Positions 17,453 to 28,163 of a DNA stretch of 64,000 bases are shown one piece after another. Position 1 is the stretch's first letter. Each line of letters begins with the position of its first letter. The DNA comes from Tenacibaculum holothuriorum (GTDB lineage: Bacteria; Bacteroidota; Bacteroidia; Flavobacteriales; Flavobacteriaceae): contig NZ_LAPZ01000002.1 of the NCBI RefSeq assembly GCF_002120225.1, positions 1 to 64,000 of the forward strand, given 5' to 3'. The notes under the pieces were generated by a model. It had not been told where the DNA came from. It made no database searches and saw only the letters and a list, made by a program, of their open reading frames with translations. A program made the position numbers and the translations under genes.

Positions 17453-19249
17453 TTAATCATTTAATTTTAAAACTGCCATAAACGCTTGCTGTGGAATTTC
17501 TACGTTTCCAACTTGACGCATACGTTTTTTACCTTTTTTCTGCTTTTCTAAAAGTTTACGTTTACGAGAAATATCACCTCCATAACATTTTGCTGTCACA
17601 TCTTTACGTAAAGCTTTTACAGTTTCACGAGCAATAATTTTCGCTCCAATAGCTGCCTGAATTGGAATATCAAATTGTTGACGTGGAATTAATTCTTTTA
17701 ATTTCTCACAAATACGTTTTCCTATTGAATAGGCATTACTATCGTGTAATAAAGCAGAAAGTGCATCTACAGATTGCCCATTTAATAGCATATCTACACG
17801 AACTAATTTTGATTTTTGCATTCCTATTGGATGATAATCAAAAGAAGCGTATCCTTTAGAAACTGTTTTTAAACGATCGTAAAAATCAAAAACAATTTCT
17901 GCTAAAGGCATATCAAAAATTAATTCAACTCTTTGTGGAGTTAAATACGTTTGATTTACAATTTGTCCACGCTTTTCAATACAAAGCGACATTACTTGTC
18001 CAACGAAATCAGATTTTGTAATAATCGAAGCTTTAATAAAAGGCTCTTCTACTCTATCTAATTTTGATGGATCTGGTAAATCTGACGGGTTATTTACAAT
18101 GATAATCTCGTCTGGATTTTTCTTAGTAAATGCATGATAACTTACGTTAGGAACGGTTGTAATTACGGTCATGTTAAACTCACGCTCTAAACGTTCTTGA
18201 ATAATTTCCATGTGTAACATCCCTAAGAATCCACATCGGAAACCAAAACCTAAAGCTGCTGAGCTTTCTGGTTGAAACACTAAAGAAGCATCGTTTAACT
18301 GCAACTTTTCCATAGAGTTACGAAGTTCTTCGTAATCTTCTGTATCTACTGGATAAATACCTGCAAACACCATTGGCTTAACGTCTTCAAAACCTTCAAT
18401 TGTATCAGTGGTTGGGTTTGCAAAATCAGTAATTGTGTCCCCTACTTTTACTTCTTTAGCTGCTTTAATACCTGTAATTAAATATCCTACATCTCCTGTT
18501 TTAATCTCTTTTTTAACTACCTGTTCTAACTTCAAAGTTCCAACCTCATCCGCTCCATATTGCTTTCCTGTAGCCATGAATTTTATTTGTTGATTCTTTT
18601 TAATAGAACCATCAATTACTCTAAAATAGGTTTCAATTCCTCTATAAGAATTATAAACACTATCAAAAATTAAGGCTTTTAAAGGTGCATCAGGATTTCC
18701 TTCTGGTGCTGGTACTCTTTCAATAATAGCTTCTAAAATCTTATCAACTCCAAAACCTGTTTTTCCACTTGCAGGAATTACATCTTCAGGATCACAACCT
18801 AATAAATCTACAATATCATCAGTAACTTCTTCTGGATTGGCAGAAGGTAAATCTACTTTATTTAATACTGGAATAATTTCCAAATCGTTTTCTAAAGCTA
18901 GATATAAATTCGAAATTGTTTGCGCTTGAATACTTTGAGCCGCATCTACAATTAGTAACGCCCCTTCACAAGCCGCAATAGAACGAGAAACTTCGTAAGA
19001 AAAATCTACGTGACCTGGAGTGTCAATTAAATTTAAAATATAATCTTCTCCGTTGTATTTATAGTCCATTTGGATTGCGTGTGACTTAATGGTAATTCCA
19101 CGTTCACGCTCCAAATCCATATTATCTAACAATTGATCTTGTTTTTCTCTTTCGGTTACAGCTCCTGTATAATCTAACAGTCTATCTGCCAAGGTACTTT
19201 TTCCGTGATCAATATGCGCAATAATGCAAAAATTTCTAATATTCTTCAT
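17453..19249 (-). CDS. lepA: Elongation factor 4 (ribosome back-translocase LepA)
   Basis: A translational GTPase that acts on stalled or mistranslocated ribosomes. The 598 residues are full length. The G1 motif is [15 protein letters not shown] (residues ~11-25), the switch II region is DTPGHVDF, and G4 is NKVDLP. Domains II-III are followed by the EF4-specific C-terminal domain, with a basic end ([21 protein letters not shown]). The start [18 protein letters not shown] is the family norm. A textbook promoter lies 30-60 bp upstream and a terminator follows. Confidence 0.97.
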   Translation of the reverse strand: MKNIRNFCIIAHIDHGKSTLADRLLDYTGAVTEREKQDQLLDNMDLERERGITIKSHAIQMDYKYNGEDYILNLIDTPGHVDFSYEVSRSIAACEGALLIVDAAQSIQAQTISNLYLALENDLEIIPVLNKVDLPSANPEEVTDDIVDLLGCDPEDVIPASGKTGFGVDKILEAIIERVPAPEGNPDAPLKALIFDSVYNSYRGIETYFRVIDGSIKKNQQIKFMATGKQYGADEVGTLKLEQVVKKEIKTGDVGYLITGIKAAKEVKVGDTITDFANPTTDTIEGFEDVKPMVFAGIYPVDTEDYEELRNSMEKLQLNDASLVFQPESSAALGFGFRCGFLGMLHMEIIQERLEREFNMTVITTVPNVSYHAFTKKNPDEIIIVNNPSDLPDPSKLDRVEEPFIKASIITKSDFVGQVMSLCIEKRGQIVNQTYLTPQRVELIFDMPLAEIVFDFYDRLKTVSKGYASFDYHPIGMQKSKLVRVDMLLNGQSVDALSALLHDSNAYSIGKRICEKLKELIPRQQFDIPIQAAIGAKIIARETVKALRKDVTAKCYGGDISRKRKLLEKQKKGKKRMRQVGNVEIPQQAFMAVLKLND

Positions 19250-19278
19250 TCGTCGTATTTCTAACTTCTTATGACTTG

Positions 19279-19309
19279 CAAAGATAAGCTAATAAACTGC
19301 TAGTGCAAA
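19279..19309 (-). promoter_or_regulatory. lepA promoter with both -33 and -7 elements
   Basis: On the minus strand TTTG (19306-19309) is followed after 19 nt by TATCTTTG (19279-19286). This is the full Bacteroidetes housekeeping arrangement, and the lepA ATG starts 29 nt downstream. Confidence 0.75.
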
Positions 19310-19447
19310 TTAAATCAATCATTCAACACAAACACCAAAAACAAAAGAATTATAAGCCAAAAACACCAAAAAACCACATTATCCTCAAAAAGAAGAAATT
19401 AAACTTACATTTTATTGATTTTTAACATATTTTTTTTAAAGTTTAAC

Positions 19448-19455
19448 TATTTTTG
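19448..19455 (+). promoter_or_regulatory. -7 element of the T9SS-secreted BNR protein gene
   Basis: TATTTTTG matches TAnnTTTG exactly, about 38 nt upstream of the ATG at 19494. Confidence 0.55.
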
Positions 19456-19493
19456 TCAACTAAACCTCGTAACTATCAATAAAATAATTGAGA

Positions 19494-22400
19494 ATGAAAA
19501 AAATAATTACTATTTCATTATTATCTCTTGCATTTTCTTTAAATGCTCAAGTCCAAAAAAATGCTCCTTGGACTAATTCTAACAACTTACAAAAAAAAGG
19601 TAAGACAACTTTTAAAGATATTACCAAATCTGCTGAAAATTACTTTAAAACTATAGATAAAAATAAAAAAGGGAGTGGAATTAAACCTTTTGAAAGATGG
19701 AAGTATCATTGGAGTTTTTATACCAAACCTGACGGAACTTTGGCTCCTGCTGAAGACTTATGGAGTGCTTGGAAACAAAAAAAGCAAATGAGTTTACATC
19801 AAAAAAACTCAAATACAAGTAACTGGGTTTCTAAAGGCCCTTATACTCACACCAACACAGCATCTTGGTCTGCTGGTCAAGGTAGAGTCAACGTCGTTGC
19901 CATTGATCCTTCAAATCAAAACACATATTATGTTGGTACTCCAGCTGGTGGCATTTGGAAATCTACTGATGCTGGACTTAATTGGATCCCTTTAACTGAC
20001 AACCTACCTCAAATAGGCGTTTCTGGAATTGCAATACATCCTACAAATTCAAATATAATTTATATTGCCACTGGAGATGATGATGCTAATGATTCATATT
20101 CTGTAGGAGTATGGAAATCAATTGATGGAGGAAGCACATGGAACAATACAGGTGCCATACCAGGCAGCCCTACTGATATGAGTGAAATTTACATAAACCC
20201 TAACTCTACTGAAACTGTATTAGTTGCTTCTAGTTCTGGTGTTCACAAAACCACAAATGGAGGAAACACATGGGTTACAAAATTAAATGGTGACATTGAA
20301 GATATTAAAATGAAGCCAGGTGATTCTTCTATTTGGTATGCTACATCTAACGATACCTTTTATAAGTCAACCGATAGTGGAGAAACTTTTAGCGCAATAA
20401 ACATCCCTACTCTAACAGGATCTTCAAGAATAACCATGGATGTCACTCCAGCTAACTCAGATTATGTTTATTTTGTTAGCGCTGCAAATGACCGATCTTT
20501 TAACGGACTATTCAAATCTACTGATAGTGGTACAACATTTACAAAAACATCTGAAACCAACAATATTTTTGAAAGCTCTCAAGCTTGGTTCGATTTAGCT
20601 TTAACTGTTTCTTCAAAAAATGCTAATATAGTCTATGTTGGCGTTCTTAATATTTGGAAGTCAATCAACGGAGGAGACAGCTTCTCAAAAATAAATGAAT
20701 GGAACCAACCTAATTCTGCTTCATACACTCATGCCGACATACATTTTTTAAGATTCATCAATGATAAGTTTTTTGCAGGAACTGACGGAGGGGTATATGT
20801 TTCTAATGACGAAGGAAGCACATTCACTAGCCTTACAGACAATCTTGCTATAGGTCAATTTTACAGAATTTCAGTTTCTCCTCAAAACTCAAATAATATT
20901 GTAGGAGGACTCCAAGATAATGGAGGTTATGCTCACTCAGATAATACTTGGAACAACTATCATGGAGCTGATGGTATGGATTGCGTTATTAAACCAAATT
21001 CTCCTAATAATTACTTCGGTTTTATTCAATATGGCGGAAGCCTTTACGAAACTAAGGATGGTGGAAAAACTAGAGCTAGTTTTGTTAGCGCCCCTGCAGA
21101 AGAGACTGGACCAAATGACAGTGGAGGAAGATGGATAACTCCATTAGTAACTGACAACGACGGAGTTCTTTATGCTGGTTATAAAAAACTATATAAACTA
21201 CTTTCCAACTCATGGCAAGCAGTTACAACATCTGCTTTTTCAGGAGATATTTCTTCTATTGAAATAGACCCAAACAACAATAACAACATCTATGTTACAG
21301 TTGGTACTACATTATATAAAAGTATTGACCGTGGTATTACGTTCAACAGCATCCCTTTAAACACTTTAAGTAATATAAATACTTTTGAAGTTAGTAATAA
21401 TGACTCTAATATTGGATGGCTAGTATTAAACAATGGTGTATATAAATCTACTAACCTAACCAGTAGCTCTCCTACATTTACAAATATTACTAACAATTTA
21501 CCTTCAGAATCAAAAACAACCATAGTACATCACTTAAGAAGTGGTAATAACACTATTTACGTAGGAACTACTTTAGGAGTTTATTATACCAATGACAACT
21601 TAACAGAATGGAAGGTTTTTGACACAGGGTTGCCCAATACAATGATCAGGGATTTAGAAGTTAACGAAGAAGACGCTCAATTATATGCGGCTACTTACGG
21701 AAGAGGGGTTTTTTACACTAAAATACCTGAACAATTACCTAATGTTGACATTAAATTAGAATCTATTGAAAATCCTACAAACGGAATTAGTTGTTCAAGT
21801 AATATAACTCCTAAATTAATAGTTAAAAACAAAGGTACTCAAACAATTTCTTCATTAACTATTAACTATAAATACAACAATCAATCTACTCAAACACAAA
21901 ATTGGAATGGAAACATTACCTCTTTAAACACAGTAACTATTGAATTACCAACCGCTACTTTAGAATTAGGCAGTCAATCTCTAGAAATTGAAGTAACAAC
22001 ACCAAACGACACTTACAACAATAATAAAAGAACAATAAATTTCAATATAAATAAAAGCTCTAACACCCCAACAACCATCAATTCATTTGAAGGCAAAAAC
22101 GATGTTCTTTTAACAGACTTCACATCAAACTCTGGTGCAACCAAATTCTGGGATGTAGGCCCTATAAACAAAACCTTACTTCAAACACCAACAGGAAGTA
22201 AGGCTTATGCTACTAGTTTATCTGGCAACTATCCAGACAAAACTACCGCCTATCTATATACAAACTGTTACGACCTTACTAAAATTGCTAATCCCGTTTT
22301 TAAATTTAACATGGGATTTGACATTGAACAAGATTGGGACTATTTAGTTGTAGAATACTCTAAAGACCAAGGAAAATCATGGGAAATTCTTGGAACTGCC

Positions 22401-22901
22401 AATGACCCAAATTGGTACAATAGTTCTTCTACATTAAACAACCTACCTGGTAAACAGTGGACTGGTGAAGGAGAAGACACTAATCCACAAGGAGGTAACA
22501 ACTCAACAAACAGAGAATATAGTTATGATTTAAATGCATTTAAAAACGAATCTAATATTGTTTTTAGATTTAAATTTTTAGCTGATGACGCCACTAATGA
22601 AGAAGGTGTTGTTATAGATGATCTAGTAATAGCGGGTACTCTATCTAACAACGACCCAACAGTTTTAAATGCTATATCTATTTTCCCGAACCCATCTGAT
22701 GATATCTTCAACTTAAGATGGACTACAGGAGACAACTTAAATATTAAAGTTTACGATATAACTGGTAAACAAATCTTTAGTAAAAAAGATTTAAATGACA
22801 GTAATTACAAACTTAACATGAGTAATTTTGCTAAAGGAATTTACCTATTAAATATGGAAATGAATGGCAAATCTGCAACTAAGAAGTTAATCTTAAAATA
22901 A
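19494..22901 (+). CDS. Large secreted BNR/sortilin-type beta-propeller protein with T9SS sorting domain
   Basis: A 1135-residue exported protein. The ATG at 19494 gives a good signal peptide (MKKIITISLLSLAFSLNAQ). Residues ~110-750 contain many BNR/Asp-box-like motifs such as KSTDAGLNW, KSIDGGSTW, KTTNGGNTW, KSTDSGETF and KSINGGDSF, the pattern of VPS10/sortilin-like propellers. A CARDB-like segment follows near 755-850, then a beta-sandwich region (~860-1050). The end (~1058-1135) is a Por secretion C-terminal sorting domain: ISIFPNPSDDIFNL, IKVYDITGKQIF, FAKGIYLLNM. It is thus exported by type IX secretion and attached to or released from the surface. An Asp-box propeller suggests glycan or protein binding; no catalytic residues can be assigned. 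Confidence 0.9.
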   Translation: MKKIITISLLSLAFSLNAQVQKNAPWTNSNNLQKKGKTTFKDITKSAENYFKTIDKNKKGSGIKPFERWKYHWSFYTKPDGTLAPAEDLWSAWKQKKQMSLHQKNSNTSNWVSKGPYTHTNTASWSAGQGRVNVVAIDPSNQNTYYVGTPAGGIWKSTDAGLNWIPLTDNLPQIGVSGIAIHPTNSNIIYIATGDDDANDSYSVGVWKSIDGGSTWNNTGAIPGSPTDMSEIYINPNSTETVLVASSSGVHKTTNGGNTWVTKLNGDIEDIKMKPGDSSIWYATSNDTFYKSTDSGETFSAINIPTLTGSSRITMDVTPANSDYVYFVSAANDRSFNGLFKSTDSGTTFTKTSETNNIFESSQAWFDLALTVSSKNANIVYVGVLNIWKSINGGDSFSKINEWNQPNSASYTHADIHFLRFINDKFFAGTDGGVYVSNDEGSTFTSLTDNLAIGQFYRISVSPQNSNNIVGGLQDNGGYAHSDNTWNNYHGADGMDCVIKPNSPNNYFGFIQYGGSLYETKDGGKTRASFVSAPAEETGPNDSGGRWITPLVTDNDGVLYAGYKKLYKLLSNSWQAVTTSAFSGDISSIEIDPNNNNNIYVTVGTTLYKSIDRGITFNSIPLNTLSNINTFEVSNNDSNIGWLVLNNGVYKSTNLTSSSPTFTNITNNLPSESKTTIVHHLRSGNNTIYVGTTLGVYYTNDNLTEWKVFDTGLPNTMIRDLEVNEEDAQLYAATYGRGVFYTKIPEQLPNVDIKLESIENPTNGISCSSNITPKLIVKNKGTQTISSLTINYKYNNQSTQTQNWNGNITSLNTVTIELPTATLELGSQSLEIEVTTPNDTYNNNKRTINFNINKSSNTPTTINSFEGKNDVLLTDFTSNSGATKFWDVGPINKTLLQTPTGSKAYATSLSGNYPDKTTAYLYTNCYDLTKIANPVFKFNMGFDIEQDWDYLVVEYSKDQGKSWEILGTANDPNWYNSSSTLNNLPGKQWTGEGEDTNPQGGNNSTNREYSYDLNAFKNESNIVFRFKFLADDATNEEGVVIDDLVIAGTLSNNDPTVLNAISIFPNPSDDIFNLRWTTGDNLNIKVYDITGKQIFSKKDLNDSNYKLNMSNFAKGIYLLNMEMNGKSATKKLILK

Positions 22902-22923
22902 TCAAGATTTCTTACTATAACTT

Positions 22924-22957
22924 AAAAAGCCAATCTGAATAGATTGGCTTTTTTTAT
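22924..22957. terminator. Terminator between the BNR protein gene and recX
   Basis: AAAAAGCCAATCT (22924-22936) pairs with AGATTGGCTTTTT (22941-22953) with a GAAT loop. T tracts are present in both directions, so it can also end the convergent recX transcript. Confidence 0.85.
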
Positions 22958-23421
22958 AATATTTCATTTACAGTTTTAAAAATTAAATCACTCTCGAACC
23001 CTTTGTACATTAAATGATCTACTATTTTTTTCTTCTTTTTAAATGCGTTTATTTCTTTTATCAAACTCTTCTTTTTCTCAACTAACTCATACAGGGTTTT
23101 TACATACTCATCTTCGTCAATTTCTATAAGTGCAGTTTTTATATTATAAGAGGATATATCTCGAAATTTCAATTCTCTTGTTATCCTAACTCTACCCCAT
23201 TTTTTAATTCGGAACTTTCCTCTGGCAAAACTTTTTGCGAAACGTTCTTCGTTTAAATAATTTTCCTGCAATAGATGTAATAGTATTTTTTCTTTTGCTT
23301 CTGGTATTAAATTATACTCTTCAAGTTTTTTTTCTACTTCCTTATGGCATCGGTCTTGATATACACAAAAACTTTCTAATTTTCTTTGAACTTCTTCAAC
23401 TGATGCGACCTGTTTTTTCAT
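22954..23421 (-). CDS. recX: Regulatory protein RecX
   Basis: A 155-residue all-helical protein of the RecX family, which binds RecA filaments and limits recombinase activity. The typical three-helix repeats are visible: VQRKLESFCVYQDRCHKEVEKKL, YLNEERFAKSFARGKFRIKKWGRVRI (the most conserved part) and the C-terminal KKKIVDHLMYKGFESDLI. No recA lies nearby, so it is an isolated gene. It is convergent with the BNR protein gene and shares its terminator. Confidence 0.9.
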   Translation of the reverse strand: MKKQVASVEEVQRKLESFCVYQDRCHKEVEKKLEEYNLIPEAKEKILLHLLQENYLNEERFAKSFARGKFRIKKWGRVRITRELKFRDISSYNIKTALIEIDEDEYVKTLYELVEKKKSLIKEINAFKKKKKIVDHLMYKGFESDLIFKTVNEIL

Positions 23422-23429
23422 ACCACGAA

Positions 23430-23469
23430 AATACTAAAAAGGGCTGAAAGAAAACCTTCAACCCTTTTT
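23430..23469 (-). terminator. Terminator of the RND efflux operon
   Basis: AAAAAGGGCTGAA (23436-23448) and TTCAACCCTTTTT (23457-23469) form a long stem with one mismatch. On the minus strand it is followed by T-rich sequence. Confidence 0.75.
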
Positions 23470-23501
23470 AGTCAACAAAAATTAAATTATGATAAATCTA
23501 G

Positions 23502-26500
23502 TTATACAACAGACCTATTTCTTAGCCACATTTTAAACTGAGTAATTAAGTAGAATAAAATTGGCACTACTATTAGCGTTAAGAAGGTAGCAATTAACAA
23601 TCCGTAAATTACTGTCCACGCTAATGGCCCCCAGAAAATTACATTATCACCTCCCATATAAATATGTGGATTAAATTCAGTAACTAGGGTAAAGAAGTTA
23701 ATATTTAATCCTGTTGCTAACGGAATCAACCCTAAAATAGTCGTAATTGCCGTTAATAACACTGGGCGTAAACGTGCTTTTCCTCCTTTAATAATTGCTT
23801 CTCTTAGAGCTGGTTTATCTACAAAATCATCTTCATCTATATGATGTTCAACTTTCTTTCTATCAATTAATAACTGAGTATAATCTAAGAGTACTACACC
23901 ATTATTTACCACAATTCCCGCAAGCGAAATAATACCCATCATTGTCATCATAATTACAAATGAAGAACCAGATGCAACAATACCGCCAAACACTCCTATT
24001 AAACTTAAAAAGATAGCTAACATGATGATACCTGGTTTAGACACCGAGTTGAATTGGAAGATTAAGATTAAGAAAATTAAACCTAAACCTCCAAAGAAAG
24101 CTCCCATTAAGAATGCCATTTGTTTGTTTTGCTCTTCAATCTGACCTGTATAATCTATTTTAATCCCTTTTGGAATATCATTGTAAGATTTCATTTCTTC
24201 TTGAATCTTGCTTACAATTGCTCCGGCATCAGTAAAACCAGGCGCTAATGCAGAATATACAGTTACTACTCTTTCAGAATTTTTGTGTTTAATTGCACTA
24301 AATCCAGACGTGTTTTTTTGTTTAGCTACTGTAGAAACTGGGATTGATTTTACCTGACCAGAAGCCATATCTCTAAACGTAATTGTTTGATTGAAAATAG
24401 CACTTGTATTATAACGATTATCTTTGTTAAAACGCACATAGATATCATAATCATCACCATCTTCTTTGTAAACACCTGCTTTCGCACCAAAGATAGAATT
24501 ACGTAATTGCTGACCAACTTGCGATGCACTCACCCCTAATTCTCCTGCTTTTTTTCTATCTACATCTACCAACATGGTTGGCTTAGATTTGTTTACATCA
24601 ATCTTTAATTCTGCGATACCAGGAATCGATTTTGTATTGATAAAATCACGCATTTTCTCAGCAGCAACAATCAATTCATTATAATCTTTTCCTTCTAATT
24701 CTATATTAATTGGATAACCTGCTGGTGGTCCTACTGGATCTTTTTCTACAGAAATTAAAAGCCCTGGATAAATTCCTTTTAAAGCATCTGTAACTTCTTT
24801 CTTCAACTCTTTACTACTAGCTCCTTTACGGTATTTGTATTCTCTCATCGTAGCTACAATCTTACCTCTATGTGGCATTTCAGCTGTAGACCCTCCATCA
24901 GTTTGAGGGTTACCAGAACCTGCACCAACCTGAGCAACAGAGCTTTCTACTAAGAAATTATAACCATTTTCTACATATTTAGGCTGATTGATAACTTTAT
25001 CTACACGAACCTCCAAATCTTTCATAATTCGGTTCGTTTTTTCGATATCCGTTCCTTGAGGATATTCTACATAAACCACTACTTGGTTTGGTGTGTTATC
25101 TGGAAAAAATTCTACTTTAGTTCTTTGACTTCCTACTGAAGCTCCGAATCCCATAAAAGCAACAATTAATAGTATAAATGTAGCCACGGTTATAATCGCA
25201 GGTCTCCATCCTTTTAAAGCTCCAGTAATCATTCTTTCATAAAAACGTTCCCAACGTGGTAATACTTTATTTTGGAAACCGTTAGCTGCTGGACGTAAAA
25301 CATAACGATAAATCCAGAAATTAACTGCAGCGAATACCATCAATGTTCCTAATGGACGAATGCTTCCTCCAAAAATTAAGATTAATAATCCTACAGCTCC
25401 TAAAACAGAAGTCATAATGATCAATCTTTTTAATGGCATATTTTTATCTTCAGTACTCATAAACTGAGATACCATTACAGAGTTAAAGAAAATTGCTACA
25501 AATAATGATGAACCTAATACCACCGATAATGTTACTGGAAAATAAATCATGAATTGCCCCATAACTCCAGGCCACATCCCCAAAGGAATAAAGGCTGCTA
25601 CGGTTGTTGCTGTGGAAATAATAATTGGAAATGCAATTTCACCAATACCTTTTTTAGCTGCTTCTATACGACTCATTCCCTCTTCATCCATCAAACGATA
25701 CACGTTTTCAACAACTACAATACCATTATCTACCAGCATTCCGAGTCCCATGATTAATCCGAAAAGAATCATGGTATTCATCGTATATCCCATTCCGTTT
25801 AAGATCATTAATGACATAAACATAGACATTGGAATTGCAAATCCTACGAACAAGGCATTTTTAAATCCTAAGAAGAACATTAATACGGTAACTACTAAGA
25901 TTACCCCGAAAATGATATTATTTACTAAATCATCTACCTGACCAACGGTTTTTGCTGATTGATCATTAGCAATCGTTACTTTTAAATCTGATGGAAAAAC
26001 ATTCTCTTTCGCATTTTTTACAATTTCTTGAATTTCCTCAGCTGCTTTTACCATGTTTTCTCCAGAACGCTTTTTCACATCAAGCATTACTACAGATTGC
26101 CCGTTCTCTCGAGCATAGGTAGTTTTATCTTTATCTTTAAAAGTAATTTTCGCAATATCTTTTAAGTAAATAGAGTTTCCTCTCTCTGATTTTACCACAA
26201 AATTTTGTAATTCTTGCGGATCTTCTACCTCTCCTAAAACACGTATCGTACGACGTTGACCACTAGCAATAATATTACCTGCCGACATAGTCACGTTTCC
26301 TCCTTGAATAGCTTGTATTACATCTTGAAAACTCACCTTAGCCGCCATCATTTTGTAAATATCTACAGCAACCTCAACTTCTTTATCTTCTGCCCCACGA
26401 ATATCTGCCTTTTTAATTTCAGATAAATCTTCAATTTCATCTTGTAAATATTCTGCGTAATCTTTTAACTGTTCTACAGGATAATCTCCAGAGATATTAA

Positions 26501-26972
26501 TGTTTAAAATCGGAGTTTCTTCAGCAATATTTAACTCAAAAACATTTGGTTCTACCTTAGCTCCGTTAAAAGTTGGCCAATCTTCACCAGAAACCTCTTC
26601 ATCTATCTCGTCTTTTACCTTTTGTTTTGCTTGATCTACAGTAAGATTTTCGTTAAACTCAATCGTAATCATCGACACATCTTCTTGAGATGTTGAGTTT
26701 ATTTTTGTTACGTTACTTACCGATTTTAATTTATCTTCTAACGGATCTGTAATTAATTTTTCTATATCTTCTGCAGTGTTTCCAGGGTATACAGAACTAA
26801 CATAAATTTTAGTTTCTTTAATCTCTGGAAAATTCTCTCTTGGCATATCTAAAAAGGCAGAAATACCATAGAACAAAATCATCACCATCATTACATAGAT
26901 GGTCGTTTTGTTATTGATTGCCCAAGACGACAGACCAAATTCTTTGTCTACTTTCTTTTTTTGTTCTGACAT
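23502..26972 (-). CDS. RND-family efflux permease (AcrB/HAE-like)
   Basis: A 1156-residue inner-membrane proton-driven efflux pump. It has the RND duplicated layout of twelve membrane helices with two large periplasmic loops. The TM4 region reads GLGMLVDNGIVVVENV near residue 415. AcrB has two consecutive Asp residues here (407/408); this protein has Asp-Asn. The TM10 lysine of AcrB also appears replaced (MGIISLAGIVVNNGVVLLDY). These changes are common in other HAE branches, so it is not a close AcrB orthologue. It is the last gene of tetR-tolC-mfp-rnd and starts 8 bp after the adaptor gene. The substrate is unknown. Confidence 0.95.
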   Translation of the reverse strand: MSEQKKKVDKEFGLSSWAINNKTTIYVMMVMILFYGISAFLDMPRENFPEIKETKIYVSSVYPGNTAEDIEKLITDPLEDKLKSVSNVTKINSTSQEDVSMITIEFNENLTVDQAKQKVKDEIDEEVSGEDWPTFNGAKVEPNVFELNIAEETPILNINISGDYPVEQLKDYAEYLQDEIEDLSEIKKADIRGAEDKEVEVAVDIYKMMAAKVSFQDVIQAIQGGNVTMSAGNIIASGQRRTIRVLGEVEDPQELQNFVVKSERGNSIYLKDIAKITFKDKDKTTYARENGQSVVMLDVKKRSGENMVKAAEEIQEIVKNAKENVFPSDLKVTIANDQSAKTVGQVDDLVNNIIFGVILVVTVLMFFLGFKNALFVGFAIPMSMFMSLMILNGMGYTMNTMILFGLIMGLGMLVDNGIVVVENVYRLMDEEGMSRIEAAKKGIGEIAFPIIISTATTVAAFIPLGMWPGVMGQFMIYFPVTLSVVLGSSLFVAIFFNSVMVSQFMSTEDKNMPLKRLIIMTSVLGAVGLLILIFGGSIRPLGTLMVFAAVNFWIYRYVLRPAANGFQNKVLPRWERFYERMITGALKGWRPAIITVATFILLIVAFMGFGASVGSQRTKVEFFPDNTPNQVVVYVEYPQGTDIEKTNRIMKDLEVRVDKVINQPKYVENGYNFLVESSVAQVGAGSGNPQTDGGSTAEMPHRGKIVATMREYKYRKGASSKELKKEVTDALKGIYPGLLISVEKDPVGPPAGYPINIELEGKDYNELIVAAEKMRDFINTKSIPGIAELKIDVNKSKPTMLVDVDRKKAGELGVSASQVGQQLRNSIFGAKAGVYKEDGDDYDIYVRFNKDNRYNTSAIFNQTITFRDMASGQVKSIPVSTVAKQKNTSGFSAIKHKNSERVVTVYSALAPGFTDAGAIVSKIQEEMKSYNDIPKGIKIDYTGQIEEQNKQMAFLMGAFFGGLGLIFLILIFQFNSVSKPGIIMLAIFLSLIGVFGGIVASGSSFVIMMTMMGIISLAGIVVNNGVVLLDYTQLLIDRKKVEHHIDEDDFVDKPALREAIIKGGKARLRPVLLTAITTILGLIPLATGLNINFFTLVTEFNPHIYMGGDNVIFWGPLAWTVIYGLLIATFLTLIVVPILFYLITQFKMWLRNRSVV

Positions 26973-26980
26973 GATGCTAC

Positions 26981-28156
26981 TTATTTAGAGATATTTACTA
27001 ACTGACCATCTTTTACACTTCTTGCTCCTTCTTTAATAATTTGAGCTCCGTTAGATAATCCTTTTAACACTTCAATAATATCTCCTTGCGTTTTACCAGT
27101 TTCTATAATCACTTTTTTAGCAGTTCCTTGCTCTCTCTTATCAACTTTTTTCACATCTTCAACAACATAAACATATTGATCTCCTTTCGCATTTTCTGAA
27201 ATAATACTTTGCGGAATCAAGATAGCCTTCGGATTTGTATAATCGTTAATTTTTAACTTCGCAGTTAAATTTGGCTTAATACTTCTGTCTTTGTTAGGAA
27301 CCCCAACTTCTATTTTAAAAGTTCTATTTGCTGGATTAATAAAGTTACCTGCTTGACGAACTGTTGAATTAACTATTTTTCCTAAGATTGGAAAATCTAC
27401 CTCTACTTTCTTTCCTTTTTTAACTGAAGTAATGTAACTTTCAGGAACATCTGTTTCAATGTACATATCTCCAAGATTTACAATTCTGAAAACTTCTGCT
27501 CCAGCACCAGGTGCAACCACAGTACCTTGCTCTTTAATTACATCATCAATAATTCCTGTAAAAGGCGCTCTAATTACACTCTTAGCTAATTGCTTTTTTA
27601 ATTGATTTACACTTCTTGTTAAAGCTTCGTAATTTGTTTTGGTTTGTAAAAACTGAATTTCAGATCCAATTTTTTGATCCCATAAACGTTTTTGACGCTC
27701 GTACGTAGTTTTTGCTAATGCTGCTTGTGCTTCAACTTGTGCTACTTGTTGACTTAGTCCACCGTCATCTATCTTAGCTAATGCTTGCCCTTTTGCTACT
27801 CTTTGTCCTTCTTTTACGTAAATAGACACTAATTGTCCTGGCATTTCAGGATATACTAAAACATTTTTCTTTGTTTGCACATTACCTTGTAAATCTAAAT
27901 AGTGTACAAATGGTCTTTCTACTGTTGTAATAGTACTAATTAATGGTATTTTCTTATTAGTATCTAACTTAGAAATTTCATCACTCAATAGTTTTATTTG
28001 AGCAGAAAGTTCTTGTTGTTTTTTATCTAATTGGTCTTTTTTAGCTCTAATTTGTTCTAAGTTTTTAGATGCTAATACCGAATCTACTGTTTGTTCTTTG
28101 CTTCCGCAAGAAACTAATAATACAGTTGCTATGGTTACTATTAATATCTTTCTCAT
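26981..28156 (-). CDS. RND periplasmic adaptor (membrane fusion lipoprotein)
   Basis: A 391-residue adaptor that joins the RND pump to the TolC channel. The N-terminus is a lipoprotein signal with lipobox LLVSC and acylated Cys17. A coiled-coil region (residues ~25-65, KNLEQIRAKKDQLDKKQQELS) is followed by the lipoyl half-motifs (MPGQLVSIYVKEGQRVAKGQALAKID and VIRAPFTGIIDDV), a helical hairpin and beta-barrel/membrane-proximal domains. It lies 7 bp after the TolC gene and 8 bp before the pump gene, in the same operon. Confidence 0.94.
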   Translation of the reverse strand: MRKILIVTIATVLLVSCGSKEQTVDSVLASKNLEQIRAKKDQLDKKQQELSAQIKLLSDEISKLDTNKKIPLISTITTVERPFVHYLDLQGNVQTKKNVLVYPEMPGQLVSIYVKEGQRVAKGQALAKIDDGGLSQQVAQVEAQAALAKTTYERQKRLWDQKIGSEIQFLQTKTNYEALTRSVNQLKKQLAKSVIRAPFTGIIDDVIKEQGTVVAPGAGAEVFRIVNLGDMYIETDVPESYITSVKKGKKVEVDFPILGKIVNSTVRQAGNFINPANRTFKIEVGVPNKDRSIKPNLTAKLKINDYTNPKAILIPQSIISENAKGDQYVYVVEDVKKVDKREQGTAKKVIIETGKTQGDIIEVLKGLSNGAQIIKEGARSVKDGQLVNISK

Positions 28157-28163
28157 TAGTTGA

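Noticed and set aside
23502..26972. Heavy-metal (CusA-type) efflux pump
   Set aside because: The TM4 sequence and neighbours fit a general HAE-type RND pump; no metal-relay methionines could be assigned.
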